This document shows, one piece after another, positions 16,653 to 25,736 of a stretch of DNA of 64,000 nt; position 1 is the first letter of the stretch, and every line of letters begins with the position of its first letter. Below the pieces are notes generated by a model. The model ran no database searches, was not told the origin of the DNA, and saw only the letters and a program-made list of their open reading frames with translations. This DNA comes from Planctomycetia bacterium (lineage in GTDB: Bacteria > Planctomycetota > Planctomycetia > Gemmatales > HRBIN36), in the NCBI GenBank assembly GCA_016795155.1, contig JAEUIE010000023.1, positions 26,370 through 90,369 on the forward strand. Reading direction: 5' to 3'. Position numbers and translations under genes: made by a program.

Positions 16653-17810
16653 ATGGCGAGCGAGGCACCCACTGCAGTTATTGCCCCGGGGTTGGACAAT
16701 ATTCCCGTGGCAGAGTCTGCCGTCAGTTACATCGATGGCAAACGTGCCAGGCTGGAATACCGTGGCATTGCTGCAGAAACGCTGGCCAAGGAAAGCTGCT
16801 TTGAAGAAACCACCTTCCTGCTGCTCAATGGCAAACTGCCCACGCAGAAGGAACTGGTTGATTTCGATAATGATCTGCGTACGCGTCGCAAGCTTAAAAC
16901 CAAAATTCTCGATCTAATGTCCTGCCTGCCTGAAAAAGGCAACACGATGGGAATCCTGCAGGGCATGGTCGCCTTGCAGAGTTCCTACTATGCCACCAAA
17001 CCGGTGACGGCTGATCCCAAAGACAACTGGGATGCGGTGCTGCGCATCATCGCCAGCATGCCCACGATCATTGCCGCTTACCATCGCATTCGCAATGGCG
17101 ATAAGCCACTCGATCCTCGTGATGACCTCGATCATGCTGGCAACTTTTACTGGATGCTGTTCGAACGCATACCCACGCCTGCAGTCCGCAAAGTGCTCGA
17201 TGCCTGCTTTATTCTGCATGCTGAGCACACCATGAATGCTTCTACGTTCTCAGCCCGCGTGGTCGGTTCAACGTTGGCTGATCCCTATGCAGTCATCAGC
17301 GCTGCCATCGGCACACTTTCCGGCCCATTACATGGCGGTGCCAACGAGGAAGTATTGCCGGTACTGGAAGAAATTGGCGAACCTTCCAACGCTCGTGCCT
17401 GGCTCGAAAAAGCTGTTGCCACCAAGCGCAAGATCATGGGCTTTGGCCATCGCGTGTACAAGGTGAAAGACCCTCGCGCTACCGTTTTGCAGGAATTGGC
17501 GGAACACGTTTTCGTCGAATCAGGCAAGCCGAAGATGTACGAAACGGCCGTTGAAATGGAACGAGCCGCAGTCAGTATCCTCGGTCCGAAAGGCATTTTC
17601 CCCAATGTCGATTTCTATTCTGGCATTGTCTACAAAGCCCTGGGCATTCCGGTCGATCTTTTTACACCCATCTTCGCACTGGCACGTTCCGCAGGCTGGC
17701 TCTCCCACTGGTGCGAGCAGATCAGCAAGAACCGCATCTACCGGCCTGAACAGGTCTTCGTCGGCATCGAAGACGCTGAATATATTCCGTTAGAACAAAG
17801 GGCCTCGTAG
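16653..17810 (+). CDS. gltA: Citrate synthase
   Basis: A 385-residue enzyme of the short hexameric or dimeric citrate synthase family. It catalyses oxaloacetate plus acetyl-CoA to citrate, the entry step of the TCA cycle. Visible signatures are SYIDGKRARLEYRG near the N-terminus, ILHAEHTMNASTFSARV (first catalytic histidine region), PLHGGANEEVL, GFGHRVYKVKDPRA (second histidine) and DFYSGIVYKALGIP (catalytic aspartate). ATG 16653 with an upstream GAGGA is preferred to an in-frame ATG-like start at 16620. A 2-methylcitrate synthase role cannot be excluded from sequence alone. A palindromic repeat array follows directly. Confidence 0.9.
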   Translation: MASEAPTAVIAPGLDNIPVAESAVSYIDGKRARLEYRGIAAETLAKESCFEETTFLLLNGKLPTQKELVDFDNDLRTRRKLKTKILDLMSCLPEKGNTMGILQGMVALQSSYYATKPVTADPKDNWDAVLRIIASMPTIIAAYHRIRNGDKPLDPRDDLDHAGNFYWMLFERIPTPAVRKVLDACFILHAEHTMNASTFSARVVGSTLADPYAVISAAIGTLSGPLHGGANEEVLPVLEEIGEPSNARAWLEKAVATKRKIMGFGHRVYKVKDPRATVLQELAEHVFVESGKPKMYETAVEMERAAVSILGPKGIFPNVDFYSGIVYKALGIPVDLFTPIFALARSAGWLSHWCEQISKNRIYRPEQVFVGIEDAEYIPLEQRAS

Positions 17811-17814
17811 CTCT

Positions 17815-18000
17815 TAGCCCCAAAGGGGCGTAATAAGATAGCCCAGGGCAACGCCCTGGGACATGATCTCAAGCCCTGAAGGGGCGAGATAACTTTGGTC
17901 GAGGCCATTGCTATCCCGCCCCTTTGGGGCTTAGATCAATTTCCTGATACCAAACCCAGGGCGTTGCCCTGGGCTAAACTATCCCGCCCCTTTGGGGCTT
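17815..18000. repeat. Large nested palindromic repeat (REP-like array)
   Basis: Units A (TAGCCCCAAAGGGGCG, 17815) and B (GCCCAGGGCAACGCCCTGGG, 17841), plus a diverged A (AAGCCCTGAAGGGGCGAGAT, 17871), are followed by reverse-oriented A (17912), B (17953) and A (17980). The order A-B-A / A-B-A in opposite senses makes the whole 186 bases an imperfect inverted repeat, each unit being itself a hairpin. It fills the gap between gltA and serS and ends 15 bases before the serS ATG. Confidence 0.85.
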
Positions 18001-18015
18001 CATACCGAGCCACCC

Positions 18016-19299
18016 ATGCTTGATGCACAATTTGTTGCTGACAACCTGGAACTGATCCGACAGAACTGCGTCAATCGCAATGTCAAAGCCGATCTGGATC
18101 GCATTCCCACTCTGGTTGCCGACCGTAAAAACCTGGTCAAGGAAGTGCAGGCGATCCAGGCGAAACAGAACGAACTAGCCAAAAGTACAGGTAAAGAAAA
18201 AGATCCAGCCAAGCGGCAGGCACTGATTGATGAAGGCCGTGGCTTACGTACCCAGGTGGGTGATCTGGAGGCAAAACAGAAGACCATTGATGAAGAACTG
18301 CGTGTAGTGCTTCGCACGATTCCGAACCTGACACATCCTGATGCACCCGTGGGCATTGATTCATCAGCAAACAAAGTCATTAAGACTTGGGGAACACCTA
18401 CGAAGTTCGATTTCAAACCACTCGATCATGTCGCACTCTGCGAAAAGCTCGATCTGTGCGATTTCGAGGCTGGTTCACAGGTTGCCGGGCCGAAGTTCTA
18501 CTTTCTGAAGAATGAAGCGGCACTGATGGAAGTGGCCCTCATTCAGTTTGCCATGAGCACGTTGTCCAAGGCTGGGTACATTCCCATTATCACGCCCGAC
18601 ATGGCGAAGGTTGATGTGCTGGAAGGTATCGGCTTCATTCCACGTGGACCCGAAACACAAATCTACTCGGTGGAAAACACCGACTTGTGCATGGTTGCTA
18701 CCGCTGAGATTACCCTCGGCGGCATGTGCATGAATCAGATACTCGATGAATCCAAACTGCCAACAAAATATGTGGGTTTGTCTCACTGCTTCCGAACGGA
18801 AGCTGGTGCACCAGGCCGCGATACCCGTGGCATGTACCGCGTGCATCAGTTCACCAAGGTGGAAATGTTCGCCTACAGCACGCCAGAACAATCGGAAGCG
18901 GTGCATCAGGAAATTCTGCAGCAGGAAGAAGCCATCTTCCAGGCACTGGGCATTCCTTACCAGGTGATTGATACCTGCACTGGCGATCTGGGTGGGCCAG
19001 CTTATCGCAAATACGATCTGGAAGCCTGGATGCCCGGCCGAGGCACCGCAGGCGAGTATGGTGAAGTCACCAGCACGAGTAACTGCACCGAGTTCCAGGC
19101 ACGCCGGCTCAACATCCGCACCAAAGCGCCGGGCGGTAAAGGCACCCGCTTTGCCCATACACTCAACGGCACCGCAGTTGCAGTCACACGGGCTATCATT
19201 GCTATTCTGGAAAATAATCAACAGGCTGATGGAAGTGTTGTCATACCTGAAGTGCTCAGGCCATTTATCGGGAAGGATAAGATTGTGGCACGTGGCTAA
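18016..19299 (+). CDS. serS: Seryl-tRNA synthetase
   Basis: A 427-residue class II aminoacyl-tRNA synthetase. The N-terminal coiled-coil arm (about 25-105, rich in Lys/Gln/Glu) binds the long variable arm of tRNA-Ser. Motif 2 is in LSHCFRTEAGAPGRDTRGMYRVHQF and motif 3 in TLNGTAVAVTRAIIAILENN. The serine-binding TAEITLGGM segment is present. ATG 18016 gives the canonical MLDAQFVADNLELIRQN start. No clear Shine-Dalgarno lies upstream because the palindromic repeat ends at 18000, so translation may depend on the folded leader. A tRNA-Ser gene is found later at 27732. Confidence 0.93.
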   Translation: MLDAQFVADNLELIRQNCVNRNVKADLDRIPTLVADRKNLVKEVQAIQAKQNELAKSTGKEKDPAKRQALIDEGRGLRTQVGDLEAKQKTIDEELRVVLRTIPNLTHPDAPVGIDSSANKVIKTWGTPTKFDFKPLDHVALCEKLDLCDFEAGSQVAGPKFYFLKNEAALMEVALIQFAMSTLSKAGYIPIITPDMAKVDVLEGIGFIPRGPETQIYSVENTDLCMVATAEITLGGMCMNQILDESKLPTKYVGLSHCFRTEAGAPGRDTRGMYRVHQFTKVEMFAYSTPEQSEAVHQEILQQEEAIFQALGIPYQVIDTCTGDLGGPAYRKYDLEAWMPGRGTAGEYGEVTSTSNCTEFQARRLNIRTKAPGGKGTRFAHTLNGTAVAVTRAIIAILENNQQADGSVVIPEVLRPFIGKDKIVARG

Positions 19300-19361
19300 G
19301 ATTGACACTGCGAAGAACTTGGGGATAAGGTAAAATACGCTTACCACTGGAGAAATGTGCC

Positions 19362-19592
19362 ATGGTTGCTATCATGCGTGGCATCGTTAAAGACGGGAAA
19401 GTGATACCGGAACGTCCGCTTCCCGAGGGGGAGACTGTTGAGATCGGACTCCTTCGTGAATCCGGCGTGTTTACCAAAGAAGAGTAAGAAGAGTTTGATC
19501 TCTGGTCTGCAAATAGCGGCGATGCACTGATTGCGATGGAAGCGATGCTCGACAAAAAATGGTTAACTGCAAAAAACCGAGACAGAAGCTAG
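19362..19592 (+). pseudogene. Antitoxin-like gene interrupted by a stop codon
   Basis: From ATG 19362 the frame reads MRGIVKDGKVIPERPLPEG and onward, typical of small prokaryotic antitoxins whose N-terminus says I-V-K-x-G-x-V-x-P-x-x-P-L-P-E-G. A TAA at 19485-19487 ends it after 41 codons. In the same frame it continues EEFDLWSANSGDALIAMEAML to a TAG at 19590, a plausible C-terminal helix of the same protein. The stop therefore seems to break a gene of about 76 codons. No toxin gene follows; the next gene is an unrelated membrane protein. An intact short peptide of 41 residues is an alternative. Confidence 0.5.
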
Positions 19593-19601
19593 TGCAAAGT
19601 T

Positions 19602-20009
19602 ATGATTTATGCGGTCCTAGGAACTAGATTGATTACAACCCTGATAGCATGGAGTGTCTACTTTAAGTCATTTTATGTTGAGACCAAGTACGGATTTAGT
19701 ATTGAAGTTATTCCTTACTTTGTTGTTGGCTATCTGGTGTGGTTTCTGATCTGCTCAATTTACCTTATCATCGTCGCTAAAAAGACTGCCAACATCATGG
19801 CTGTCAATTTGATTGCATTAGTGCCAATCATTGGCATTACCGTTGCTTTCATATTATTTGCAGACGCGTGTTATTCTCTTGGGAGCACTGGCCTGTCGCC
19901 TTCACTAACAGCTTCAACTCGTACACCCATTTTCTTGATAGCTCTTGCATTAATTGACTATGTACTTATTAGCGAATGCAAAAACACAATCAGTGAAAGT
20001 CAAAAGTGA
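19602..20009 (+). CDS. Small membrane protein, function unknown
   Basis: A 135-residue protein with four hydrophobic segments (about 3-22, 38-60, 65-88 and 108-126). It has no recognisable motif. The base composition is clearly more A+T-rich than the neighbouring serS and dxr genes, which hints at recent acquisition. It directly follows the broken antitoxin-like gene, so the two could be a small insert between serS and dxr. Confidence 0.45.
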   Translation: MIYAVLGTRLITTLIAWSVYFKSFYVETKYGFSIEVIPYFVVGYLVWFLICSIYLIIVAKKTANIMAVNLIALVPIIGITVAFILFADACYSLGSTGLSPSLTASTRTPIFLIALALIDYVLISECKNTISESQK

Positions 20010-20120
20010 TAACTGTCGGGTTATGCTTGCTGACACGAAACCAAACATTTTATGAGGGTAAACTAATTCAGTTCCACGTAACTCCATCCCATCTCCCGCC
20101 CTAGTCATTACACTATCCCA

Positions 20121-21317
20121 ATGACTTTGACCTCTCCCCCATCCACCGCTCCTCGCCGCATCGCGCTCCTCGGTGCCACCGGCTCCATCGGCACCAGTGC
20201 TCTCGATGTGATCCAGGCGCTTCCCCACAAACTCCAAGCCTTCGGCATCTCCGTACATCGCTCTGTTGATCAACTCGATCATCTCATCAAACTGCATCAA
20301 CCAAGGCTTGTTGCTGTGAGTGGCGATGTTGTTGCACACTCCGGCCCTCACCCCCATCCCCTCTCCCTGAGTACAGGGAGAGGGGGGCCTGAAATTCTCA
20401 CTGGCCCCACCGCCATCGAAACACTCGCCCGGCATCCCGATGTGGATATGGTGCTCTGCGCCATTGTTGGAGCAGCTGGCCTGCGAGGCAGTTGGGCAGC
20501 ACTGGAAGCAGGTAAACCGCTCGCCCTGGCTAACAAGGAAACCCTGGTTGTTGCTGGTCCGCTGGTTACACAGCTAGCTGAACGCAAGAAAACGCTCCTG
20601 CTGCCTGTCGACAGTGAACACTCTGCAATCTTTCAGATCATCCAGGAACGGGGCATTCACGATGTTGAACGTATCGTTCTGACAGCCAGCGGCGGGCCGT
20701 TTCGAGGCAAATCGCGAAACCAGCTTGCCAATGTCACCAGGGATGAAGCGTTGAATCACCCCACCTGGAAAATGGGGCCGAAGATCACCATCGATTCCGC
20801 AACGCTGATGAACAAGGCACTCGAAATCATCGAAGCACGCTGGCTCTTTGGTTTGCAGCCTGAACAGATTCAGGTCATCATTCATCCCGAATCGATCGTC
20901 CATTCCTTTGTTGAATTTCGCGATGGTTCGGTGATCGCCCAGTTGTCACCACCCGATATGAAGTTACCGATCCAATATGCATTGCTTTACCCTGAGCGTG
21001 TTCCCGGCCCGGCCAAGAGGCTCGACTGGAATACCCTGAAATCACTGACTTTTGAGCAGCCCGACCATGATACGTTTGGAGCATTACTATTGGGATATGA
21101 AGTGGCACAACGAGGCGGCACAGCAGGTGCTGCCCTCAATGCCGCCAACGAGGCAGCAGTGGCCCGATTCCTGGCTGGCAACCTCGACTTTCTTGACATT
21201 ACTCCAGCTTGTTCTGAGATCGTTGCGGCCCATCCCTTCCAAGCACAGCCTACCCTCGATACCTTAATGGAAGTGGATAGCTGGGCACGCACGGAGATTG
21301 AGCATTGGCGAACGTAA
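20121..21317 (+). CDS. dxr: 1-deoxy-D-xylulose 5-phosphate reductoisomerase with repeat-derived insert
   Basis: A 398-residue enzyme of the MEP isoprenoid pathway that converts DXP to MEP using NADPH and a divalent metal. Visible are the nucleotide loop RRIALLGATGSIGTSALDVI, LCAIVGAAGLRGSWAALEAGK, LANKETLVVAG, PVDSEHSAIFQI (metal ligands), LTASGGPFRG and PKITIDSATLMNKALE. Around residues 75-92 the frame reads PHPHPLSLSTGRGGPEI, encoded by a palindromic repeat (20345-20387) that does not belong to the family. It falls in the variable loop before the conserved DMVLCAIVG strand, so activity could be kept. The last 13 bases overlap the protease gene. Confidence 0.9.
   Translation: MTLTSPPSTAPRRIALLGATGSIGTSALDVIQALPHKLQAFGISVHRSVDQLDHLIKLHQPRLVAVSGDVVAHSGPHPHPLSLSTGRGGPEILTGPTAIETLARHPDVDMVLCAIVGAAGLRGSWAALEAGKPLALANKETLVVAGPLVTQLAERKKTLLLPVDSEHSAIFQIIQERGIHDVERIVLTASGGPFRGKSRNQLANVTRDEALNHPTWKMGPKITIDSATLMNKALEIIEARWLFGLQPEQIQVIIHPESIVHSFVEFRDGSVIAQLSPPDMKLPIQYALLYPERVPGPAKRLDWNTLKSLTFEQPDHDTFGALLLGYEVAQRGGTAGAALNAANEAAVARFLAGNLDFLDITPACSEIVAAHPFQAQPTLDTLMEVDSWARTEIEHWRT
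20345..20387. repeat. Palindromic repeat inside dxr
   Basis: CCCTCACCCCCATCCCCTCT continues into CCCTGAGTACAGGGAGAGGGG, forming a hairpin. It is the same family as the intergenic copy at 26532-26570, in opposite orientation, and is read in frame within dxr. Confidence 0.75.
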
Positions 21318-23419
21318 CCACGGATGCACCGGTCAAAAAATCAGGATTACCTCTCACCGAACTGCTGGTCGCCATTGCTATAGGAGCTGCCATCTATTTT
21401 GGCGTGCTTCGCGGAAAGAGTTTTGACGACGCCCTGCGTGCACTGCTCAGCATCGGCATGGCTATCGTCGGCATCGGCCTGTTGATCTTCATCCATGAAC
21501 TGGGACACTTCCTCGCCGCCAAGTGGTGTGGCGTGAAAGTCGAAGCCTTTGCAGTGGGCATCGGGCCATTGATCCCCGGCCTCAGTTTCAAGCGAGGCGA
21601 TACCCATTACGGCTTGGCCTGGTTCCCCATCGGCGGCTACGTGAAGATGCTCGGCCAGGTAGACGATCCCAATGATCAAAGCCAGGATGCGAAGGAAGTT
21701 GCAGACAGCCCACATTCCTACAAGAACAAAACCGTCGGGCAACGTATGCTGATCATCTCTGCCGGCGTCATCATGAATGTCATTCTTGGCTTTCTGCTTT
21801 TCATTATCGTTTACTTCTTCGGCAAGCAGGAAGTAGTAGGCAAGATTGGCACGGTGTCTCCCGGCTCTCCCGCAGAACGAGCTGGATTGCAGGCAGGTTC
21901 CGAATTACTGCAAGTCCAGAATATCCAACAACCCTGGTACAACGATCTAAATATGTCGTCGGCACTTTCGAATCCGGGAGTGACCGAAGTCCCTGTGAAG
22001 TTCCGTACCCGCGATGGCAAGGAACATGAAGCAGTGCTCGTGCCTCGTAAGGGGAAATACGATCAACGGCCTACCATCGGCGTTACCCAGCCACCAGGCC
22101 GCAAAATACATCGTGCTGCGGATGTTGCTGCACGTCCCTGGCATCCGGCAGGCAAGTCAGGTTTCCTCCCCAAGGATGAAATAGTTTCTATCAAGCCGAA
22201 AAATCAGAACGAGTTCATTCCCGTCGATAATGGCCTGGATATCGAACTCATCGAAAGCCAGCACCGCAAACAGCCTTTGATCTACCGTGTCAAGCGTGCA
22301 GGCAGCAAACCCGAAGGCGAACAGGTCGATCTGGAAGTTCCGACAGGCCATTTCCGCACTCTCGGCATTCGCATGACCATGGGGCCTATTGTCTCGCTGG
22401 CAGCAACGCGCCCGGTAGTGGCCCAAGTGCTTAAAGAAGGAGACATCATTGTCTCGCTCAATGGCGATGCCAATGTTGATCCGCTGAAGCTGCCTGACCT
22501 TGTCGAGGAGATTGCTGCATCAGGCAAGCCGTGCGTGCTACAGATCAAGCGGGGAGAAAAAACCTTTGATCTCAACATCACCCCCGACATGGTCAAAGGT
22601 CGAGCAACCTGGGCAGAATCAACACCCTCCAATGATGCCCCCATGCCATTCCCCGCACTGGGTATCAGCTACCAGGTGAAGCCTGTGGTTGCTGGCATCG
22701 AACCTGGTTCGCCCGCTGACAAAGCCGGGATCAAAGTGGGCGACACCATCAAGAAAATGGCCTACAAGAGCGTGCAGCCCGATTTCGAGGATGCACTCGA
22801 TTTTACCGAACGCTACGCTTGGCCGTTTGCCATTTCGTGGATGCAGGATCTCCCCGAGAATACGCTCTACACCATCACTGCAACCGATAGTGAAGGCAAA
22901 GAGAAGGTCTTTGCTGATCTGAAACCCGTAGAAGACACCACCTGGTACCTCTACACCCGTGGTCTGCGTCTAGAACCGGAAACCAGGTTGCGTGTTGCAG
23001 AAAACATCTGGGATGCAGTCGTCATCGGAGCCAGGGAATCCTACCGCTTCGTCGGCATGATTTATCTCAATTTGTACAGCCTCATCCGAGGCAACATTTC
23101 CGTCAAACTGCTCAACGGCCCACTGGGGCTGGCCGAAATGACCTACCGCGTTGCCAACATCGGCCTGATCGACTTGCTTCATCTTCTTGCCATCATCAGC
23201 ATCAACCTGGCAGTGGTCAACTTCCTGCCCATCCCGGTACTCGATGGCGGGCACATGGTGCTTTTGCTGGCTGAGAAAATTCGAGGCAAGCCGCTGAACG
23301 AAACCTGGGTGATGGTGGTAACCTACATCGGGCTGGCCATCGTGTTGTTACTGATGGTCTCAACCGTCTTCCTCGACATTACCAAGTACGAATGGTTCCA
23401 GAAGCTTTTTAACTGGTGA
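21305..23419 (+). CDS. RseP-like site-2 zinc metalloprotease with several PDZ domains
   Basis: A 704-residue M50 protease, much longer than the usual 370-450. The active-site HELGH lies at residues 64-68 in membrane segment 2, and the C-terminal NFLPIPVLDGGHMVLLLAE supplies the third zinc ligand. Between them are up to four PDZ-like units: about 175-265, 290-370, 375-435 and 455-530. The family cleaves membrane-anchored anti-sigma factors (RseA type) after a first cut. The start is a TTG at 21305 (in-frame Ala-Asn-Val-Thr follows) overlapping the dxr stop by 13 bases, so the genes are translationally coupled, a common dxr-rseP arrangement. Confidence 0.85.
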   Translation: MANVTTDAPVKKSGLPLTELLVAIAIGAAIYFGVLRGKSFDDALRALLSIGMAIVGIGLLIFIHELGHFLAAKWCGVKVEAFAVGIGPLIPGLSFKRGDTHYGLAWFPIGGYVKMLGQVDDPNDQSQDAKEVADSPHSYKNKTVGQRMLIISAGVIMNVILGFLLFIIVYFFGKQEVVGKIGTVSPGSPAERAGLQAGSELLQVQNIQQPWYNDLNMSSALSNPGVTEVPVKFRTRDGKEHEAVLVPRKGKYDQRPTIGVTQPPGRKIHRAADVAARPWHPAGKSGFLPKDEIVSIKPKNQNEFIPVDNGLDIELIESQHRKQPLIYRVKRAGSKPEGEQVDLEVPTGHFRTLGIRMTMGPIVSLAATRPVVAQVLKEGDIIVSLNGDANVDPLKLPDLVEEIAASGKPCVLQIKRGEKTFDLNITPDMVKGRATWAESTPSNDAPMPFPALGISYQVKPVVAGIEPGSPADKAGIKVGDTIKKMAYKSVQPDFEDALDFTERYAWPFAISWMQDLPENTLYTITATDSEGKEKVFADLKPVEDTTWYLYTRGLRLEPETRLRVAENIWDAVVIGARESYRFVGMIYLNLYSLIRGNISVKLLNGPLGLAEMTYRVANIGLIDLLHLLAIISINLAVVNFLPIPVLDGGHMVLLLAEKIRGKPLNETWVMVVTYIGLAIVLLLMVSTVFLDITKYEWFQKLFNW

Positions 23420-23427
23420 GATGAATC

Positions 23428-24507
23428 ATGAAATCAGTCAATCTCGTATGTCTCATCTGTCTCTTCTGCCCGATTGGGTTGCTGGCACAGGACAATAAAC
23501 CGATCCGATGGAAACAACTGGTGCAAGCCGGTGCGCAGGCGTTGCCTGATGTTCTCCATGAACTGGAAACTTCCGATGCCACCAGCGCCAACTGGCTGCG
23601 CACCGCTGCCGATGCCATCATCGAAAAGGAACTGGCAGCAGGCCGCACGCTGGATCTGACCGCATTGGAAACTTTTCTGAAAGATACTTCTCACAAGCCA
23701 CGCAGCCGACGCATGGTGTATGAATGGATTATTCGAGTGAATCCCGATTCCCGGCAGAAGCTGCTGGCTGGATTCCTAAACGATCCCAGCATGGAGCTTC
23801 GCCGCGATGCAGTGGCTGAAGCTCTGGCTCAGCTTCCCAAAGAGGGGGACAGAAAAGCAGGTCTGCGAAAAATATTAAACAGTGCCCGCGACCGTGATCA
23901 GGTCGATGCCATCGCCAAGGAACTGAAAACGCTGGGCGATGAGGTTGATCTCGCTGCCCACTTCGGGTTTGTTCGCGACTGGATGGTTCTTTCCACATTC
24001 GACAACACCGGCGAGAAAGGTTTCGCTGCTGTCTATGAGCCGGAAAAGAAGTTGGATTGGAAATCACTGCCCACAGGTAAAGATAACAAGCCCGCTGCCT
24101 GGAAGCGGGTCACCAGTGCCGATCCTTATGGCAAGATCAATCTGGCCAAGGATGTAGGCAAGCACAAGGCAGCCGTGGCTTATGCGGTAGCCATCGTGAA
24201 AGCTGACAAACCAGCACCGGTCGAACTGCGAGCCAACAGCCCCAATGCGGTTAAAGTCTGGCTGAACGGCAAGGAACTCATCGCCCATGAAGAATACCAT
24301 CATGGCGACTCGATGGATCAGTACATAGGCAAAGGTGCCCTGCAGGCTGGGGAGAACATTATCCTCGTCAAGATTTGTCAGAACGATCAAAAGGAAGTCT
24401 GGGCACAAAGCTGGGAATTTGCCCTGCGTGTTTGCGATGCTACCGGTTCCGCCTTCAAGGTGGAACTCGTACCTGCACCTGTTCAGACCGCCAGCGTGGA
24501 GAAATAA
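23428..24507 (+). CDS. Exported protein with HEAT-like and carbohydrate-binding-like parts
   Basis: A 359-residue protein with a signal peptide (MKSVNLVCLICLFCPIGLLA). Residues about 45-170 are helical with a HEAT-like NDPSMELRRDAVAEALAQL segment. The C-terminal half is beta-rich, with VKVWLNGKELIAHEEYH and AGENIILVKICQN, which resembles sugar-binding modules of family 2 glycosidases. I infer a secreted or periplasmic binding protein. The PQQ-propeller gene follows 3 bases downstream on the same strand, and the protease gene ends 8 bases upstream, so these may share a transcript. Function unknown. Confidence 0.6.
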   Translation: MKSVNLVCLICLFCPIGLLAQDNKPIRWKQLVQAGAQALPDVLHELETSDATSANWLRTAADAIIEKELAAGRTLDLTALETFLKDTSHKPRSRRMVYEWIIRVNPDSRQKLLAGFLNDPSMELRRDAVAEALAQLPKEGDRKAGLRKILNSARDRDQVDAIAKELKTLGDEVDLAAHFGFVRDWMVLSTFDNTGEKGFAAVYEPEKKLDWKSLPTGKDNKPAAWKRVTSADPYGKINLAKDVGKHKAAVAYAVAIVKADKPAPVELRANSPNAVKVWLNGKELIAHEEYHHGDSMDQYIGKGALQAGENIILVKICQNDQKEVWAQSWEFALRVCDATGSAFKVELVPAPVQTASVEK

Positions 24508-24510
24508 CCG

Positions 24511-25719
24511 ATGCGTAACATGGCAATTCTTAGCGTGTTTATTTTCAGTAGCGCCTTGCTGGCGAGCGATTGGCCCGGCTATCGTGGCAACGGTACCGCT
24601 GCGGGCAAAAGCAATGCTCCACTGACCTGGAGCAAAACAGAGAACCTGCTCTGGTCTGCACCATTACCCGGCAAAGGCCCCGCCAGCCCCATCGCTATCG
24701 GCAACACCGTTTTCATCACCGCCAGTTCCGGATTCAAGAACGACCGGCTGCATGTCATGGCGTATGAAGGAACAACAGGCAAGAAACTCTGGGAACGACA
24801 ACTCTGGGCTACAGGTCGCACTGAATGCCATCCCAAATCTTCGATGGCTGCTCCCACGCCAACCGCTGATAAAGAGCGTGTCTATGCACTCTTTGCAACG
24901 GCTGATCTCGCCTGTTTCGATCATCAGGGTAACATGCTCTGGTATCGGCCACTCACACAGGAATACCCCAGCATCTCAAATCAGGTAGGCATGGCATCAT
25001 CGCTATTGCTAGCCGACCAGACTCTCATCATTCCCATGCAGAACACTGGTGAAGCGTCGTTCTACCTCGCGGTCGATACTGCGACAGGAAATGATAAATG
25101 GAAGATCAAGCTCAACAAGGAAGTAGCTTGGAGCACACCATGCCTGATGAAGCAGAATAATCGACAACTGTTGGTCTATCAGGATGATGTGGGGTTGCAT
25201 GCAGTAGATGCTTCAACAGGCCAGCCTGCCTGGAATTTCACGACGTTCAAAACCAATGGTATCGTCGGGCCATCCGTGCTGGATAACGACAAGATCGTCG
25301 TGGCAGGCGATGAATTTGCAGTGCTCAAGCCGGGCGCTGATGACACCACACCGAGCATCGTCTGGAAAACCAACAAGGTTCGCCTGGGTTATTGCACGCC
25401 GCTGCAACTCGACGGCAAAATGATTACGCTCACCAACAACGGCGTGATCAGTTGCATCAAAACTACCGATGGCACCGTGCTCTGGCAGCAACGGGTGAAA
25501 GGCAGTTTCGCCGCCAGTCCGGTTCTGGTGCAAGATAAAGTCTTGGTAGTCAACGAAGAAGGCACGTCATTCATTCTTGAAGTCGGCGAAAAGGAAGGCA
25601 AGATTCTCCACACCAATGCCCTCGGTGCCGAGAACATGCTGGGTACTCCAGCCGTAGCGAACGATAAACTCTACTTCCGCTCCGATGCCATGCTCTACTG
25701 CGTAGGCAAGAAACCATAA
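24511..25719 (+). CDS. Exported PQQ-like beta-propeller protein
   Basis: A 402-residue protein with a signal peptide ending around ALLASDWPGYRG. Repeated blades contain G-x-x-x-W motifs such as GTTGKKLWERQLW, TGNDKWKIKL, TGQPAWNF and DGTVLWQQRVKG. The opening DWPGYRGNGTAAGKS is typical of the large planctomycete family of BamB-like PQQ-repeat proteins. The cofactor is often absent in these and there are no dehydrogenase residues. The gene is coupled to the upstream HEAT/sugar-binding-like protein. A REPIN-like repeat follows 18 bases after the stop. Confidence 0.75.
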   Translation: MRNMAILSVFIFSSALLASDWPGYRGNGTAAGKSNAPLTWSKTENLLWSAPLPGKGPASPIAIGNTVFITASSGFKNDRLHVMAYEGTTGKKLWERQLWATGRTECHPKSSMAAPTPTADKERVYALFATADLACFDHQGNMLWYRPLTQEYPSISNQVGMASSLLLADQTLIIPMQNTGEASFYLAVDTATGNDKWKIKLNKEVAWSTPCLMKQNNRQLLVYQDDVGLHAVDASTGQPAWNFTTFKTNGIVGPSVLDNDKIVVAGDEFAVLKPGADDTTPSIVWKTNKVRLGYCTPLQLDGKMITLTNNGVISCIKTTDGTVLWQQRVKGSFAASPVLVQDKVLVVNEEGTSFILEVGEKEGKILHTNALGAENMLGTPAVANDKLYFRSDAMLYCVGKKP

Positions 25720-25736
25720 TAAAAAAGTTGATAGCT

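Noticed and set aside
17815..18000. CRISPR array
   Set aside because: Repeats are inverted, uneven in spacing and self-complementary, with no unique spacers and no cas genes nearby.
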